NCBI RefSeq assembly: GCF_000739085.1
Contig: NZ_CP009110.1
Location: forward strand, 434,001-498,000
Direction of reading: 5' to 3'
Length of the DNA: 64,000 bases
DNA from: Amycolatopsis methanolica 239
Lineage (GTDB): Bacteria > Actinomycetota > Actinomycetes > Mycobacteriales > Pseudonocardiaceae
This document shows positions 18,365 through 27,280 of this stretch, in pieces. Under the pieces are notes generated by a model. That model saw nothing but the letters and a program-made list of their open reading frames with translations. It did not search any database and was not told the DNA's origin. Each line of letters starts with the position of its first letter. The stretch's first letter is position 1. Made by a program: the position numbers and the translations under genes.

Positions 18365-18370
18365 AGAATA
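18365..18370 (-). promoter_or_regulatory. -10 element of leaderless menB promoter
   Basis: On the minus strand TATTCT is followed by 7 bases and the GTG at 18357. It lies in the 57-bp divergent gap with menD and decides the menB start. Confidence 0.7.
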
Positions 18371-18414
18371 GGCCGTGTGACTGTGGTGACGGGTGACACG
18401 CCGGGGGGTCCCCG

Positions 18415-20079
18415 GTGAATCCGTCGACCGCCCAGGCCAAGGTGATCGTGGACGAACTCGTCCGCAACACCGTCTCGCACGTGGTGCTCTGCCCCGGTTC
18501 CCGCAACGCGCCGTTGTCGCTGGCGCTATACGACGCGGCCGCCGCCGGGCGCCTCCAGCTGCACGTCCGCATCGACGAGCGGGGCGCGGGCTTCCTCGCG
18601 CTGGGCATCGCGGCGCGCACCGGGCGCCCGGTCGCCGTGGTTTGCACCAGCGGCACCGCGGCGGCCAACTTCCACCCGGCCGTCCTGGAGGCCGACCGCG
18701 CCGGTGTCCCGCTGATCGTGCTCACCGCCGACCGCCCGCCGGAGCTGCGGGCCGCGGGCGCGAACCAGGTCATCGAGCAGCAGCGGCTCTACGGCGGCGC
18801 GGTGCGGTACTTCGACGAGCTGGCCGTCGCCGAGCGCCGCGGCGGTCAGAACGCGTACTGGCGCAGCCAGATCTGCCGGGCGTGGAACGCGGCGTACGGC
18901 GAGTGGCGGTGTGGTCCGGTCCACCTGAACGTCCCGTTCCGCGAGCCGCTGGTGCCCGACGGCGACGACGAGTGGTACGAGTCGCTGGAGGGCCGCCCCG
19001 GCGGGGAGCGCTGGACCGAGCTGCCGGACTTCGGCGCGCTGCCGTCGTTCGTGGTCCCGTCGGCGCGCTGCGGTCTGGTCATCGCGTGCGACAGCGGGGT
19101 GCGGGCCGCCGGTGAGTGGGGTGAGCAGCACGGCTGGCCGGTGATCTCGGAGACCGGCGGGCTCGGCCTGCTCGGGTCGTCGGCGATCTCGTCCGGCGTG
19201 TGGCTGCTCGGCGCCGAGGAGTTCATCCGGCGGCACAAGCCGGAGCAGGTGCTGTGCCTCGGCAGGCCGACGGTGTTCCGGCAGATCCAGCAGCTGCTGT
19301 CGGACTCCGACGTCGAGGTGCTGCTGGTGCGCCCGGACTCGGACTGGCCGGCGCCCGCCCACAACGTGCGGCAGGTCGGGCAGTGGTTCGACTCGCCGAC
19401 CAAGCCGGCCGATCCGGAGTGGCTGGCCGCGTGGCAGCGGGCGGACGCGCTGGCCAACGAGGCGGTCGGCACGGCGTTGCGGCGCGAGCAGTGGCCGAGC
19501 GGGCTGCGGCTGGCGTCGGAGCTGGTCGACGCCCTGCCGCCGGACGCGCTGCTGGTGGTCGGCTCGTCCAACCCGGCGCGGGACGTGGCGCTGGCCGGGC
19601 GGATGCGACCGGACGTGCTGGTGCACCGCAACCGCGGCGTGGCGGGCATCGACGGCACGGTGTCGACGGCGATCGGCGCGGCGGCGGTGCACCGCGGGCA
19701 GTCGTACGCGCTGCTCGGCGACCTGACGTTCCTGCACGACGTGAACGGTCTGCTGGCCGGCCCGCCGGAGACGCGCCCGGACCTGACGATCGTGGTGCTC
19801 AACGACGACGGCGGCGGGATCTTCTCGCTGCTGGAGCAGGGGGCGCCCGAGCACCGGGACGCGTTCGAGCACGTGTTCGGCACCCCGCACGGCGCGGATC
19901 TTTCGGCGCTGTGCGCCGGGTTCGGCATCCCGCACGTGCGCGCCGGAACGATCGAGGAGTTCCGCGAGTCGCTGCGCCCGGCGCCCGGTCTGCGGGTGGT
20001 CGAGGTGCAGGTGGACCGGTCGCGCCACCGCGACCTGCACGCCCGCATCCGCTCGGCGGTGTCCACCGCTCTCTCCTGA
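18415..20079 (+). CDS. menD: SEPHCHC synthase (MenD)
   Basis: This thiamine-diphosphate enzyme joins 2-oxoglutarate to isochorismate, giving 2-succinyl-5-enolpyruvyl-6-hydroxy-3-cyclohexene-1-carboxylate. The 554-residue protein has the conserved N-terminal glutamate region (HVRIDERGAGFLALGIA), ALLGDLTFLHDVNGLL and NDDGGGIFSLLEQG at the ThDP/Mg site. GTG 18415 is preceded by a G-rich stretch. menF, menC and menH are not in this window. Confidence 0.96.
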   Translation: MNPSTAQAKVIVDELVRNTVSHVVLCPGSRNAPLSLALYDAAAAGRLQLHVRIDERGAGFLALGIAARTGRPVAVVCTSGTAAANFHPAVLEADRAGVPLIVLTADRPPELRAAGANQVIEQQRLYGGAVRYFDELAVAERRGGQNAYWRSQICRAWNAAYGEWRCGPVHLNVPFREPLVPDGDDEWYESLEGRPGGERWTELPDFGALPSFVVPSARCGLVIACDSGVRAAGEWGEQHGWPVISETGGLGLLGSSAISSGVWLLGAEEFIRRHKPEQVLCLGRPTVFRQIQQLLSDSDVEVLLVRPDSDWPAPAHNVRQVGQWFDSPTKPADPEWLAAWQRADALANEAVGTALRREQWPSGLRLASELVDALPPDALLVVGSSNPARDVALAGRMRPDVLVHRNRGVAGIDGTVSTAIGAAAVHRGQSYALLGDLTFLHDVNGLLAGPPETRPDLTIVVLNDDGGGIFSLLEQGAPEHRDAFEHVFGTPHGADLSALCAGFGIPHVRAGTIEEFRESLRPAPGLRVVEVQVDRSRHRDLHARIRSAVSTALS

Positions 20080-20104
20080 CGCCCGCACCCGCCCCGCAGC
20101 AGCA

Positions 20105-20211
20105 AACTCACCGTCCGCAGCGGCAAACACGCCGCTGGGAGCGGCAAACACGCCGGGAGGCGGCGTGTTTGCTTGTTGGCGCGCTGTGTTTGCTGTTCCG
20201 GGCGGTGAGTT
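20105..20211. repeat. Nested direct/inverted intergenic repeat, copy A
   Basis: Three left units (AACTCACCG at 20105; GCGGCAAACACGCCGC near 20120; GCGGCAAACACGCCG near 20141) are answered by inverted units. The inner hairpin has a 12-bp perfect stem, GCAAACACGCCG (20144-20155) with CGGCGTGTTTGC (20161-20172), and a 5-base loop. The outer arms are AACTCACCG (20105-20113) and CGGTGAGTT (20203-20211). The region contains no gene. It may end menD transcripts. Confidence 0.75.
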
Positions 20212-20310
20212 GGCCCAGTCGTGAAAGCGCTGGTGGGCGACTTGTCGGGAATGGCCAGTCCAGTTAGCGGGAACCACCTTTCGGACGTGTCCGGTGGGAA
20301 GTTTTCCCGC

Positions 20311-20316
20311 TAGCGT
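20311..20316 (+). promoter_or_regulatory. -10 element, leaderless
   Basis: TAGCGT is followed by 7 bases and ATG at 20324, which favours this start over an in-frame codon 30 bases upstream. Confidence 0.65.
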
Positions 20317-20323
20317 CCGCGCC

Positions 20324-21823
20324 ATGCGTCTACGAACTCGCGCCGGCCTGGGGGCCGTGACCACCGGAATCGCGATCGTGCTCCTCGCTTCGACCGCCTC
20401 CGCCGCGCCCGCCCCGGGCGCTCCCGGAGCCGGCGACCCCTACTACCCGTACGCCGGCAACGGCGGCTACGACGTCGCCCACTACGACATCCGCCTCACC
20501 TACCAGCCGGCCACCGACCAGCTCGCCGGCACCACGACGATCCTCGCCAGGACCACGCAGGAGCTGTCCAGCTTCGACCTCGACTTCGGGCTCCACGTGA
20601 GCGCGATCCGGGTCGACAACGTGCCCGCTGCCTTCCGGACCGTCCGCGAGGGCGAGCTGGAGGTCACCCCGGCCAAGCCGCTCGCGAAGAACCAGCCGGT
20701 CACCGTCGTCGTCACCTACGCGGACACCCCGTCCAAGGTCGTCATCGACGGCTACACCGCGTGGAAGAAGACCCCGGACGGCGCGCTCGCCGTCGACGAG
20801 CCGCAGAACTCGCAGTGGTGGTACCCGGCCAGCGACCACCCGACCGACAAGGCCACCTACGACGTCTCCGTCGAGGTGCCGGACGACGTCGCCGCCCTGT
20901 CCAACGGCACGCTGGTCCGCAAGACCAAGCAGCGGGCAGGCTGGACGCGCTGGAACTGGCGCAGCACCCAGTCGCAGAACACCTACGCCACCACCCTCGA
21001 AGTCGGGAAGTTCGAGGTCAACCAGGCCACCACCCCCGGCGGGCAGCCGTTCGTCACCGCGTACGACCCGGCCACCGGCGAGTCCCTCGGCGCGGCGAAG
21101 GCCAGCGTCGAGCGCACCCCGGAGATCATCGAGTTCCTCGCGAGCCAGTTCGGCGAGTACCCGTTCGAGGCGCAGGGCGGGGTCGTCAGCACCGGCCTGA
21201 CCTTCGCACTGGAGGCCCAGACGCGGCCGGTGTACAGCAACAAGTTCTTCGTCGCCGGGACGAACACCTCGGTCGTCGCGCACGAGAACGCGCACCAGTG
21301 GTTCGGCGACTCCGTCTCGCTGGGCCGCTGGAGCGACATCTGGCTCAACGAGGGCTTCGCCAGTTACGCCGAGTACCTGTGGTCGGAGCACCAGCGCGAG
21401 GGCACGGCGGCCGAGCTCGCCCAGTACGTCTACGACTCCTACCCGGCCGACGACCCGTTCTGGCAGGTCCTGCCCGGCGACCCGGGCGCGGCCAACCAGT
21501 TCGACGACGCCGTGTACGACCGCGGCGCGCTGGCCGTGCAGGCGCTGCGGACAGCCGTCGGCGACGACGCGTTCTTCACGATCCTGCGCACCTGGGTCGC
21601 CCGGCACCGGGGTGACGACGCCCGCATCGGCGACTTCGTCGCGCTGGCCGAGGAGGTCTCCGGCAAGCCGCTGCAGCAGCTGTTCCAGACCTGGCTGTTC
21701 ACCGCGGGCAAGCCGGCCACCGGCCCGAACGGCGCGGCCACCCTGCGTGCCGCCGCCCAGCCGCGGTCCTACCCCGCCATCCAGCGCACCCACCAGCTGC
21801 TGGCGGCCGGAGACAGCCGTTAA
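20324..21823 (+). CDS. Secreted M1-family zinc aminopeptidase
   Basis: The 499-residue protein starts with a signal peptide (residues 1 to about 30, ending SASA-AP). The gluzincin motif is HENAH with His320, Glu321 and His324, and the third zinc ligand Glu343 follows after 18 residues (WLNEGFASYAEYLW). Only the N-terminal beta domain and catalytic domain are present; the large C-terminal helical domain of classical M1 enzymes is absent, as in short secreted actinobacterial forms. It should cleave N-terminal residues from peptides outside the cell. Confidence 0.92.
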   Translation: MRLRTRAGLGAVTTGIAIVLLASTASAAPAPGAPGAGDPYYPYAGNGGYDVAHYDIRLTYQPATDQLAGTTTILARTTQELSSFDLDFGLHVSAIRVDNVPAAFRTVREGELEVTPAKPLAKNQPVTVVVTYADTPSKVVIDGYTAWKKTPDGALAVDEPQNSQWWYPASDHPTDKATYDVSVEVPDDVAALSNGTLVRKTKQRAGWTRWNWRSTQSQNTYATTLEVGKFEVNQATTPGGQPFVTAYDPATGESLGAAKASVERTPEIIEFLASQFGEYPFEAQGGVVSTGLTFALEAQTRPVYSNKFFVAGTNTSVVAHENAHQWFGDSVSLGRWSDIWLNEGFASYAEYLWSEHQREGTAAELAQYVYDSYPADDPFWQVLPGDPGAANQFDDAVYDRGALAVQALRTAVGDDAFFTILRTWVARHRGDDARIGDFVALAEEVSGKPLQQLFQTWLFTAGKPATGPNGAATLRAAAQPRSYPAIQRTHQLLAAGDSR

Positions 21824-21834
21824 CCCGCACCTTC

Positions 21835-21840
21835 TATGCT
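21835..21840 (+). promoter_or_regulatory. -10 element, leaderless
   Basis: TATGCT is followed by 7 bases and GTG at 21848. The in-frame ATG at 21836 lies inside this hexamer and is unlikely to be the start. Confidence 0.65.
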
Positions 21841-21847
21841 CGGAGGA

Positions 21848-22333
21848 GTGACGGCGAGAACTCTGTGGTGGCTGAAGATCGGCCGTCGATGCGTGCTCGC
21901 CGTCGCCGTCGTGATCACCGTGCTGTGCGCCGGCCTGCTGCTCGCCGCGATCCGCAACGACCAGGCGATCACCGGCAACCTGGGCACGGCGACGGCCGAA
22001 GTGGACGCGGTGGCCTGGGACCGGACGATCATCCGGTTCGAGACGCCGGACGGCATCGTGCACAGCCCGTCCAACGGCGTGCTCTATCCGGCCGGCCTCG
22101 TCGCGGGCGACCTGGTGCGCATCGAGTACGACGCGACCGACCCGGACCTGGCCCGCGTCGCGGGGCGCACGGCCACCTTGACGCTGCTGCCGCTGGGCAC
22201 CACGATTCTGATCACCTGGGTGGTCGCGGGCGCGGTGGCCTGGCTGATCCGCCAGCGGCTGCGCCGCGAGCCGGAGGTGACCGAGCCGGAGGTCGCCGTC
22301 GTCGAGGCGGACACCCCGGTGAAGTCCGGTTGA
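21848..22333 (+). CDS. DUF3592-like membrane protein
   Basis: The product (161 residues from GTG 21848) has a first membrane span near residues 13-33, an extracytoplasmic beta-rich stretch (ATAEVDAVAWDRTIIRF...GDLVRIEYDATDPDLARV) and a second span near residues 113-135 with a charged tail. This is the DUF3592 layout, of unknown function. A membrane protein also follows menD in M. tuberculosis (Rv0556). The start is chosen from the -10 spacing. Confidence 0.78.
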   Translation: MTARTLWWLKIGRRCVLAVAVVITVLCAGLLLAAIRNDQAITGNLGTATAEVDAVAWDRTIIRFETPDGIVHSPSNGVLYPAGLVAGDLVRIEYDATDPDLARVAGRTATLTLLPLGTTILITWVVAGAVAWLIRQRLRREPEVTEPEVAVVEADTPVKSG

Positions 22334-22355
22334 CTCCGGCAGCGAGGGGGATCCG

Positions 22356-22919
22356 ATGCGCAGCGTCATCTACTCGATGTCCGTCTCGCTGGACGGCTAC
22401 ATCGTCGGGCCGGATGGCCGGTTCGGTTGGTCGGCGCCCACCGAGGAGGTCTTCCGCTTCGCCGTCGAGGAGGTTCGCGGCGTCGACGTCCACGTGATGG
22501 GGCGGCGGCTGTACGAGACGATGGTGTACTGGGAGACCGCCGATCAGGACCAGAACCTGGACGAGGCGGAGCTCGAATTCACCGCGATCTGGAAGGCGAC
22601 CCCCAAAGTCGTGTTCTCCACCACGCTGACCGCGGTCGAGGGCAATGCGCGGCTGGCTTCCGGCAGCCCGGCCGAGGAGGTCGAGCGGCTGCGTGCCGAG
22701 CCGGGGGACGGCGACATCGCGATCGGCGGCGCGACCCTCGCCGCCGAGGTGGCCGCGGCCGGGCTGATCGACGAGTACCGGGTGCGGGTCTACCCGGTGC
22801 TCGTCGGCGGTGGCACCCCGTTCTTCGCGCGCCAGGAGCGCCGGGTGGACCTCGAACTCGTCGAGAATCGCATCCTCAGCGACAAGGTCGCCTTTCTCCG
22901 CTACCGCGTGGCGCGTTAG
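22356..22919 (+). CDS. RibD C-terminal/dihydrofolate reductase family protein
   Basis: The 187-residue protein has the family opening MSVSLDGYIVGPDGRFGW, the NADPH-site stretch VMGRRLYETM, and the later IGGATLAAEVAAAGLIDEYRVRVYPVLVGGGTPFF. These proteins resemble DHFR and the RibD reductase, but their substrates are usually unknown. A GAGGGGGATC Shine-Dalgarno region precedes the ATG. The 3' end overlaps the convergent zinc-ribbon gene by three bases. Confidence 0.88.
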   Translation: MRSVIYSMSVSLDGYIVGPDGRFGWSAPTEEVFRFAVEEVRGVDVHVMGRRLYETMVYWETADQDQNLDEAELEFTAIWKATPKVVFSTTLTAVEGNARLASGSPAEEVERLRAEPGDGDIAIGGATLAAEVAAAGLIDEYRVRVYPVLVGGGTPFFARQERRVDLELVENRILSDKVAFLRYRVAR

Positions 22920-23269
22920 AACCCCTGGCGCGGCGGCTGGATCTGCTGCTGCGGGTACTGCTGCGGCGCGTGACCCGGCTGCGGGTATCCGGCCTGCGGC
23001 ACGGGCGGCTGCTGCGGCATGGGCTGCGGCGCCTGCTGCTGCATGGCCTGGACCTGCTGCGCCTCGTCCTTGGTCAGCTTGTTCGTCATGCCGCAGAACG
23101 TGCACACCGTGAAGTACTTCGAGCTGATCGGGAACAGCGGGATGAAGAACAGCGTGAACCTCGTGACGGCGCGGCGCAGCGCGTGCGCGCTCGGGTTCTG
23201 GCAGTTCCCGCACAGGTAGGTCGCGGTGGCCAGCTCCTGGACGCTCTTGCGCCAGCCGTAGATCAGCAT
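22916..23269 (-). CDS. Zinc-ribbon membrane-associated protein with Q/P-rich tail
   Basis: The 117-residue product has two Cys pairs (YLCGNCQN near residue 20 and TVCTFCGM near residue 53) flanking a hydrophobic FTLFFIPLFPI segment, as in small actinobacterial zinc-ribbon proteins. The C-terminal half is low-complexity glutamine/proline (QAMQQQAPQPMPQQPP). ATG 23269 is preceded by GGGAGAA on the minus strand. Function is unknown. Confidence 0.8.
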   Translation of the reverse strand: MLIYGWRKSVQELATATYLCGNCQNPSAHALRRAVTRFTLFFIPLFPISSKYFTVCTFCGMTNKLTKDEAQQVQAMQQQAPQPMPQQPPVPQAGYPQPGHAPQQYPQQQIQPPRQGF

Positions 23270-23304
23270 GTGGTGTTCTCCCGGGTCCGTGATCTTGTCC
23301 GGAC

Positions 23305-24150
23305 CTAGGACGCGCGGATGCCCCGTTCGGTTTCCTGCCACCAGGACAGGACTTCCTCGGCGGCGCTGGGCGCGGCGACGAGCAGGCCGTCGGTGGGCAG
23401 CGGGCTGTCCGACCCGCGCCGGTCGAGCACGACGGCGCCGGCCTCGATGGCCAGCGCGACCGACCCGGCGACGTCCCACTCGTGGTAGCTGTGCAGCACC
23501 GCGGCGATGGCGTGCCCGAGCGCGACCTGCGCGATCGACAGCGCGGCCGAGCCGAGCACGCGGACCCCGGCGCGCGCCTCCGCGGCGCGTTCGATGAACG
23601 AGCCCATGCCCGGCCACGGACCCTTGCGGGCCAGTTCGGTGCACACGATCGACCCGGTGATGCGGTCCCGGTCGACCAGCTTCACCGGCTTGCCGTTGGC
23701 ACGCGTGCCGCGGCCGCGGGCGGCGGCGTAGATCTGCGCGCGGTAGGGGTCGGCGACCACGCCGACGACCGGTCCGGACGCGTCGACCAGCGCGAGGCTG
23801 TAGGCGCACCACGGCACCCCGGCGACGTAGTTGGCCGTCCCGTCGACCGGGTCCACCACCCATCGGTAGGCCGCCGAGTCCGCGCCGGTGTCGGCGCCGA
23901 ATTCGCCGCCGACGACGGGGATGCCGGGGAACTCGGCGGTCAGCACGCGGCGGGTGTGCCGCTCCAGGATGCGGTCGGTGTCGGTGACCCAGTCGAACGG
24001 CGAGTCCGCCACGTCCGGGTGGGCGCCCCGGCCCGCGGTCGCCGTGATCACGTCGGTGGCGTCGTTGGCCAGTCGCCCGGCGACCTCGAGCGCTCGCGAC
24101 AGCAAGCCCGGTTCGACCGGGTGGGGTGGACGGGCGGAGAGGAGGGTCAC
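23305..24150 (-). CDS. Inositol monophosphatase family protein
   Basis: The protein has the metal-dependent phosphatase signatures of the family: VVGGEFG (position of the GEE motif), WVVDPVDGTANYV (DPxDGT) and the C-terminal HEWDVAGSVALAIEAGA. This gives about 281 residues from GTG 24150; an in-frame GTG at 24192 would add 14. I prefer 24150 because homologues start near this point and a CACACT -10-like box lies 8 bases upstream. The substrate could be inositol phosphate or histidinol phosphate. Confidence 0.85.
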   Translation of the reverse strand: MTLLSARPPHPVEPGLLSRALEVAGRLANDATDVITATAGRGAHPDVADSPFDWVTDTDRILERHTRRVLTAEFPGIPVVGGEFGADTGADSAAYRWVVDPVDGTANYVAGVPWCAYSLALVDASGPVVGVVADPYRAQIYAAARGRGTRANGKPVKLVDRDRITGSIVCTELARKGPWPGMGSFIERAAEARAGVRVLGSAALSIAQVALGHAIAAVLHSYHEWDVAGSVALAIEAGAVVLDRRGSDSPLPTDGLLVAAPSAAEEVLSWWQETERGIRAS

Positions 24151-24293
24151 GCCAGCCGAGTGTGGCGGCAGCAGATGTCCGGGACGCGACACCCAGGTGA
24201 AGCGGAGAAAGCTTCGTGAAGTTCGGGCACCGTTGGTCCCGTCGTCACGCGGGCTTTTCTCGGCGAACCGGACCGGCTGCCACGGTGGGGATC

Positions 24294-25415
24294 GTGCGCG
24301 TCGCCATCGTCACCGAAAGCTTCCTCCCGCAGGTGAACGGCGTGGCCAATTCCGTGCTGCGGATCATCGAGCACCTCACCGGCACCGGCCACGACGTGAT
24401 GGTGGTCGCGCCCGGCCTCACCGGGCCGACGCACTACCGGGGCGCGCCCGTGGTGCGGATCCCGGCGCTGGACTTGCCGGTGGTGAACTCGCTGCCGATC
24501 GGCCTGCCCACCCGCACGGTGCTGACCGCGTTGGCCGCGTTCGGGCCGGACGTGGTGCACCTCGCGTCGCCGTTCGTGGTCGGCGCCCGCGGCCTGGCCG
24601 CGGCCCGGCGGCTTCGGGTGCCGTCGATCGCGGTGTTCCAGACCGACATCGCCGGGTTCGCCACCGCGTACGGGCTCGGCCTCGGCGCGCGGGCCGCGTG
24701 GCGGTGGGTGCGGCGGCTGCACACCAAGGCCGACCGGACGCTCGCGCCGTCCACCCAGTCCGTGGAGGACCTCCGCGCGCACGGCGTGCCCCGCGTGCAC
24801 CGGTGGGGTCGTGGGGTGGACGTCGAGCGGTTCTCGCCCGAGCACGTGGACCCGGACCTGCGTGCCCGGCTCGCGCCGAACGGGGAGCTGCTGGTCGGGT
24901 TCGTCGGGCGGCTGGCGCCGGAGAAGGAGGTCGGCAGGCTCGCCGCGCTGACCGGGGTGGACGGCCTGCGGCTGGTGATCGTGGGTGACGGGCCGGATCG
25001 CGAGGAGCTGCGGGAACGTCTCCCTGGCGCCGCGTTCCTCGGCGCCCGTTACGGCGACGAGCTGTCCGCGGCCTACGCGAGCCTCGACGTGTTCGTCCAC
25101 ACCGGCCCGCACGAGACGTTCTGCCAGGCGGTGCAGGAGGCGATGGCGTCCGGGCTGCCGGTGCTCGCGCCGGACGCGGGCGGCCCGCGGGACCTCGTCC
25201 TGCCCGGCCGCACCGGTTTCCTGCTGCCGCCCGACCCGGCGGGCTTCGCCGAGGAGCTGGTGCGGCGCGTGCGCGACCTGCGTGACCCGGCGCTGCGGGA
25301 CCGGCTGGGGACCAAGGCCCGCAAGGTCGTCCTCGGCCGGACGTGGCCCGCGGTGTGCGCGGAGCTGGTGAACCACTACGAGGTGGTCACCGGCCGCGTC
25401 GCGCGAGCCGCCTGA
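24294..25415 (+). CDS. mgtA: GDP-mannose-dependent alpha-mannosyltransferase, MgtA-like
   Basis: This GT4 enzyme (373 residues) has [17 protein letters not shown] at the N-terminus, the acceptor-side HLASPFVVG, the characteristic [29 protein letters not shown], and the nucleotide-sugar motif [18 protein letters not shown]. The pattern closely follows mycobacterial Rv0557 (MgtA), which mannosylates a glucuronosyl-diacylglycerol for lipoglycan synthesis. As in mycobacteria it lies in the menD-menG interval. The GTG start is chosen by homology; the frame is open back to 24216. Confidence 0.88.
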   Translation: MRVAIVTESFLPQVNGVANSVLRIIEHLTGTGHDVMVVAPGLTGPTHYRGAPVVRIPALDLPVVNSLPIGLPTRTVLTALAAFGPDVVHLASPFVVGARGLAAARRLRVPSIAVFQTDIAGFATAYGLGLGARAAWRWVRRLHTKADRTLAPSTQSVEDLRAHGVPRVHRWGRGVDVERFSPEHVDPDLRARLAPNGELLVGFVGRLAPEKEVGRLAALTGVDGLRLVIVGDGPDREELRERLPGAAFLGARYGDELSAAYASLDVFVHTGPHETFCQAVQEAMASGLPVLAPDAGGPRDLVLPGRTGFLLPPDPAGFAEELVRRVRDLRDPALRDRLGTKARKVVLGRTWPAVCAELVNHYEVVTGRVARAA

Positions 25416-25419
25416 TGCC

Positions 25420-26526
25420 ATGCACATCGTCCAGCTGGCGAACTTCTACGGGCCACGATCCGGCGGTCTGCGCACGGCGCTGCACCACCTCGGCGCCGGT
25501 TACGTGGCGAGCGGCCACCGCGTGACGCTGGTCGTGCCGGGGCCCCGGCACGCCGAGGAGCAGCTGCCGACCGGGGTGCGCCGGATCAGCCTGCCGGCAC
25601 CGAAGATCCCCGGCACCGGCGGCTACCGCGCGGTCGACCCGTACCGGGTGCGCGCGTTGCTGTCGGCGCTGCGCCCGGACCGGCTGGAGGTGTCGGACCG
25701 GCTGACGCTGCGCGGGATGGGGGTGTGGGCGCACCGGCGTGACGTGCCCAGTGTGGTGATCTCGCACGAGCGGCTGGACCGGCTGCTGGAGCAGTTCCTG
25801 GTGCCCCGTCCGCTGGCCCGCCGCGTCGCCGACGCCGCCAACCGGCGCATGGCGGGCAACTACGACACGGTCGTCTGCACCACGTCGTTCGCCCGTGAGG
25901 AGTTCGACCGGATCGATGTCTCCAACGTCCGCCAGGTCCCGCTCGGGGTGGACCTCGCGACCTTCCGTCCCGCGCACCACGATCCCGGCCTGCGGCACGA
26001 GCTGGCCTCCGGCGCGGACGCATTGCTGGTCCACTGTGGACGGCTGTCGCCGGAGAAGCACGTGGAGCGCAGCGTGGACACGGTCGCCGAGCTGACCGAG
26101 GCGGGGGACCGGGTGCGGCTGGTGATCGCCGGGGACGGGCCGCGCCGCCGGGCGTTGGAACGACGGGCGCGCGGGTTGCCGGTGACGTTCCTCGGGTTCG
26201 TGTCCGACCGGACCGCCGTCGCCCGGTTGCTGGCCAGCGCCGACGTCTCGCTGGCGCCCGGCCCGCACGAGACGTTCGGGCTCGCGGCGCTGGAGGCGCT
26301 GGCGTCCGGGACGCCGGTGGTGGTGTCGCAGTCCTCGGCACTGCGGGAGATCGTCCGGCCCGGCTGCGGGGCCGCGGTTCCGGACGTGCCGCGGGAGTTC
26401 GCGTCCGCCGTGACCGGCCTGCTGGAGAGCCCGGAGGACCTGCGACGTGCGGCTTCGCGCGCCCGGGCGGAGGAATTCGCCTGGCCCGCGAGCGTGCGGG
26501 GGATGCTCACTGCCTTACGCTCCTGA
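25420..26526 (+). CDS. Second GT4 glycosyltransferase
   Basis: The 368-residue protein is a GT-B fold glycosyltransferase related to, but clearly distinct from, the preceding MgtA. It begins MHIVQLANFYGPRSGGLRT and has PLGVDLATFRP, HCGRLSPEKHVERS, and the donor-binding PHETFGLAALEALASGTPVV. It probably uses an NDP-hexose on the cytoplasmic face of the membrane, but donor and acceptor are unknown. ATG lies four bases after the mgtA stop, so the two are probably co-translated and act in one glycolipid or polysaccharide pathway. Confidence 0.85.
   Translation: MHIVQLANFYGPRSGGLRTALHHLGAGYVASGHRVTLVVPGPRHAEEQLPTGVRRISLPAPKIPGTGGYRAVDPYRVRALLSALRPDRLEVSDRLTLRGMGVWAHRRDVPSVVISHERLDRLLEQFLVPRPLARRVADAANRRMAGNYDTVVCTTSFAREEFDRIDVSNVRQVPLGVDLATFRPAHHDPGLRHELASGADALLVHCGRLSPEKHVERSVDTVAELTEAGDRVRLVIAGDGPRRRALERRARGLPVTFLGFVSDRTAVARLLASADVSLAPGPHETFGLAALEALASGTPVVVSQSSALREIVRPGCGAAVPDVPREFASAVTGLLESPEDLRRAASRARAEEFAWPASVRGMLTALRS
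26516..26521 (+). promoter_or_regulatory. -10 element of leaderless menG promoter
   Basis: TACGCT, inside the last codons of the upstream glycosyltransferase, is followed by 6 bases and ATG at 26528. Confidence 0.65.
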
Positions 26527-26527
26527 C

Positions 26528-27238
26528 ATGTCGCGAGCCAGTCTGGACAAGGATCCACACGAGGTCGCCGCCATGTTCGACGGCGTCTCGGAGGGCTACG
26601 ACCGGGCGAACTCGGTCATGACGTTCGGGTTCGACCGGCGATGGCGTACGACGACGTCCCGCGTCCTGGACGCCCGCCGCGGCGAGAAGGTGCTCGACCT
26701 CGCCGCGGGCACCGGGGTGTCCACCGCCGAGTACGCCCGCGGCGGCGCGTGGTGCCTGGCCGCGGACTTCTCCCTCGGCATGCTGCGCAGCGGCAAGCAC
26801 CGCCGCGTCCCGATGGTCGCCGCCGACGCGCTGCACCTGCCCTTCGCCGACGACAGCTTCGACGCCGCGACGATCAGCTTCGGCATCCGCAACTTCGTCA
26901 ACACCAAGGCCGCGCTCGAAGAGATCGCGCGCGTGGTCAAGCCGGGCGGCCGGCTGGTGATCTGCGAGGTGTCGACCCCCACATTCCCGCCGATCCGGTT
27001 CGTCTACAAGAAGTTCATCCTGCGGGCAATGACGCTGCTCGGCCGGTTCTCCTCGACCAACCCCGAAGCCTACTCCTACCTGGCCGAATCGATGGCCGCG
27101 TGGCACGACCAGCGCAGCCTGGCGCAGATCATCGCCAGCGCGGGCTGGTCGAAGGTGGAGTGGCTGAACCTGACCTTCGGCGTCGTCGCCATCCACCGCG
27201 CGTGGAAGCCCACCCGCCAGCCCGACCACCACCCCTGA
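26528..27238 (+). CDS. menG: Demethylmenaquinone methyltransferase
   Basis: MenG (UbiE family) makes menaquinone from demethylmenaquinone with SAM. From ATG 26528 the protein has 236 residues. Motifs are the family opening VAAMFDGVSEGYDRANSVMTFG, SAM-binding VLDLAAGTGVS, ISFGIRNF and RVVKPGGRLVICEVSTP. An upstream in-frame codon at 26447 lies within the glycosyltransferase gene; the -10 box 6 bases before ATG 26528 decides the start. Confidence 0.96.
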   Translation: MSRASLDKDPHEVAAMFDGVSEGYDRANSVMTFGFDRRWRTTTSRVLDARRGEKVLDLAAGTGVSTAEYARGGAWCLAADFSLGMLRSGKHRRVPMVAADALHLPFADDSFDAATISFGIRNFVNTKAALEEIARVVKPGGRLVICEVSTPTFPPIRFVYKKFILRAMTLLGRFSSTNPEAYSYLAESMAAWHDQRSLAQIIASAGWSKVEWLNLTFGVVAIHRAWKPTRQPDHHP

Positions 27239-27259
27239 TGGAGACGCTTCGCGTCGCAG
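27239..27259. repeat. Mini-hairpin repeat GGAGRCGCTTCGCGYCGCAG, copy 1
   Basis: Immediately after the menG stop lies a short palindrome, GACGC-TTC-GCGTC (27243-27255), flanked by GGA and GCAG. The same 19-20 base element, with a compensating base-pair change, occurs at 40880-40899. Confidence 0.7.
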
Positions 27260-27267
27260 TGCTCCCG

Positions 27268-27273
27268 TAAACT
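27268..27273 (+). promoter_or_regulatory. -10 element of leaderless menJ promoter
   Basis: TAAACT is followed by 7 bases and ATG at 27281. Confidence 0.65.
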
Positions 27274-27280
27274 CCGGGGC

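Noticed and set aside
18358..18480. N-terminal extension of menB
   Set aside because: It would run into menD and lies upstream of the menB -10 element.
20762..21615. Overlapping plus-strand frame inside the M1 peptidase gene
   Set aside because: It is Arg/Gly-rich with no motif, and the M1 frame carries the full HExxH-E signature.
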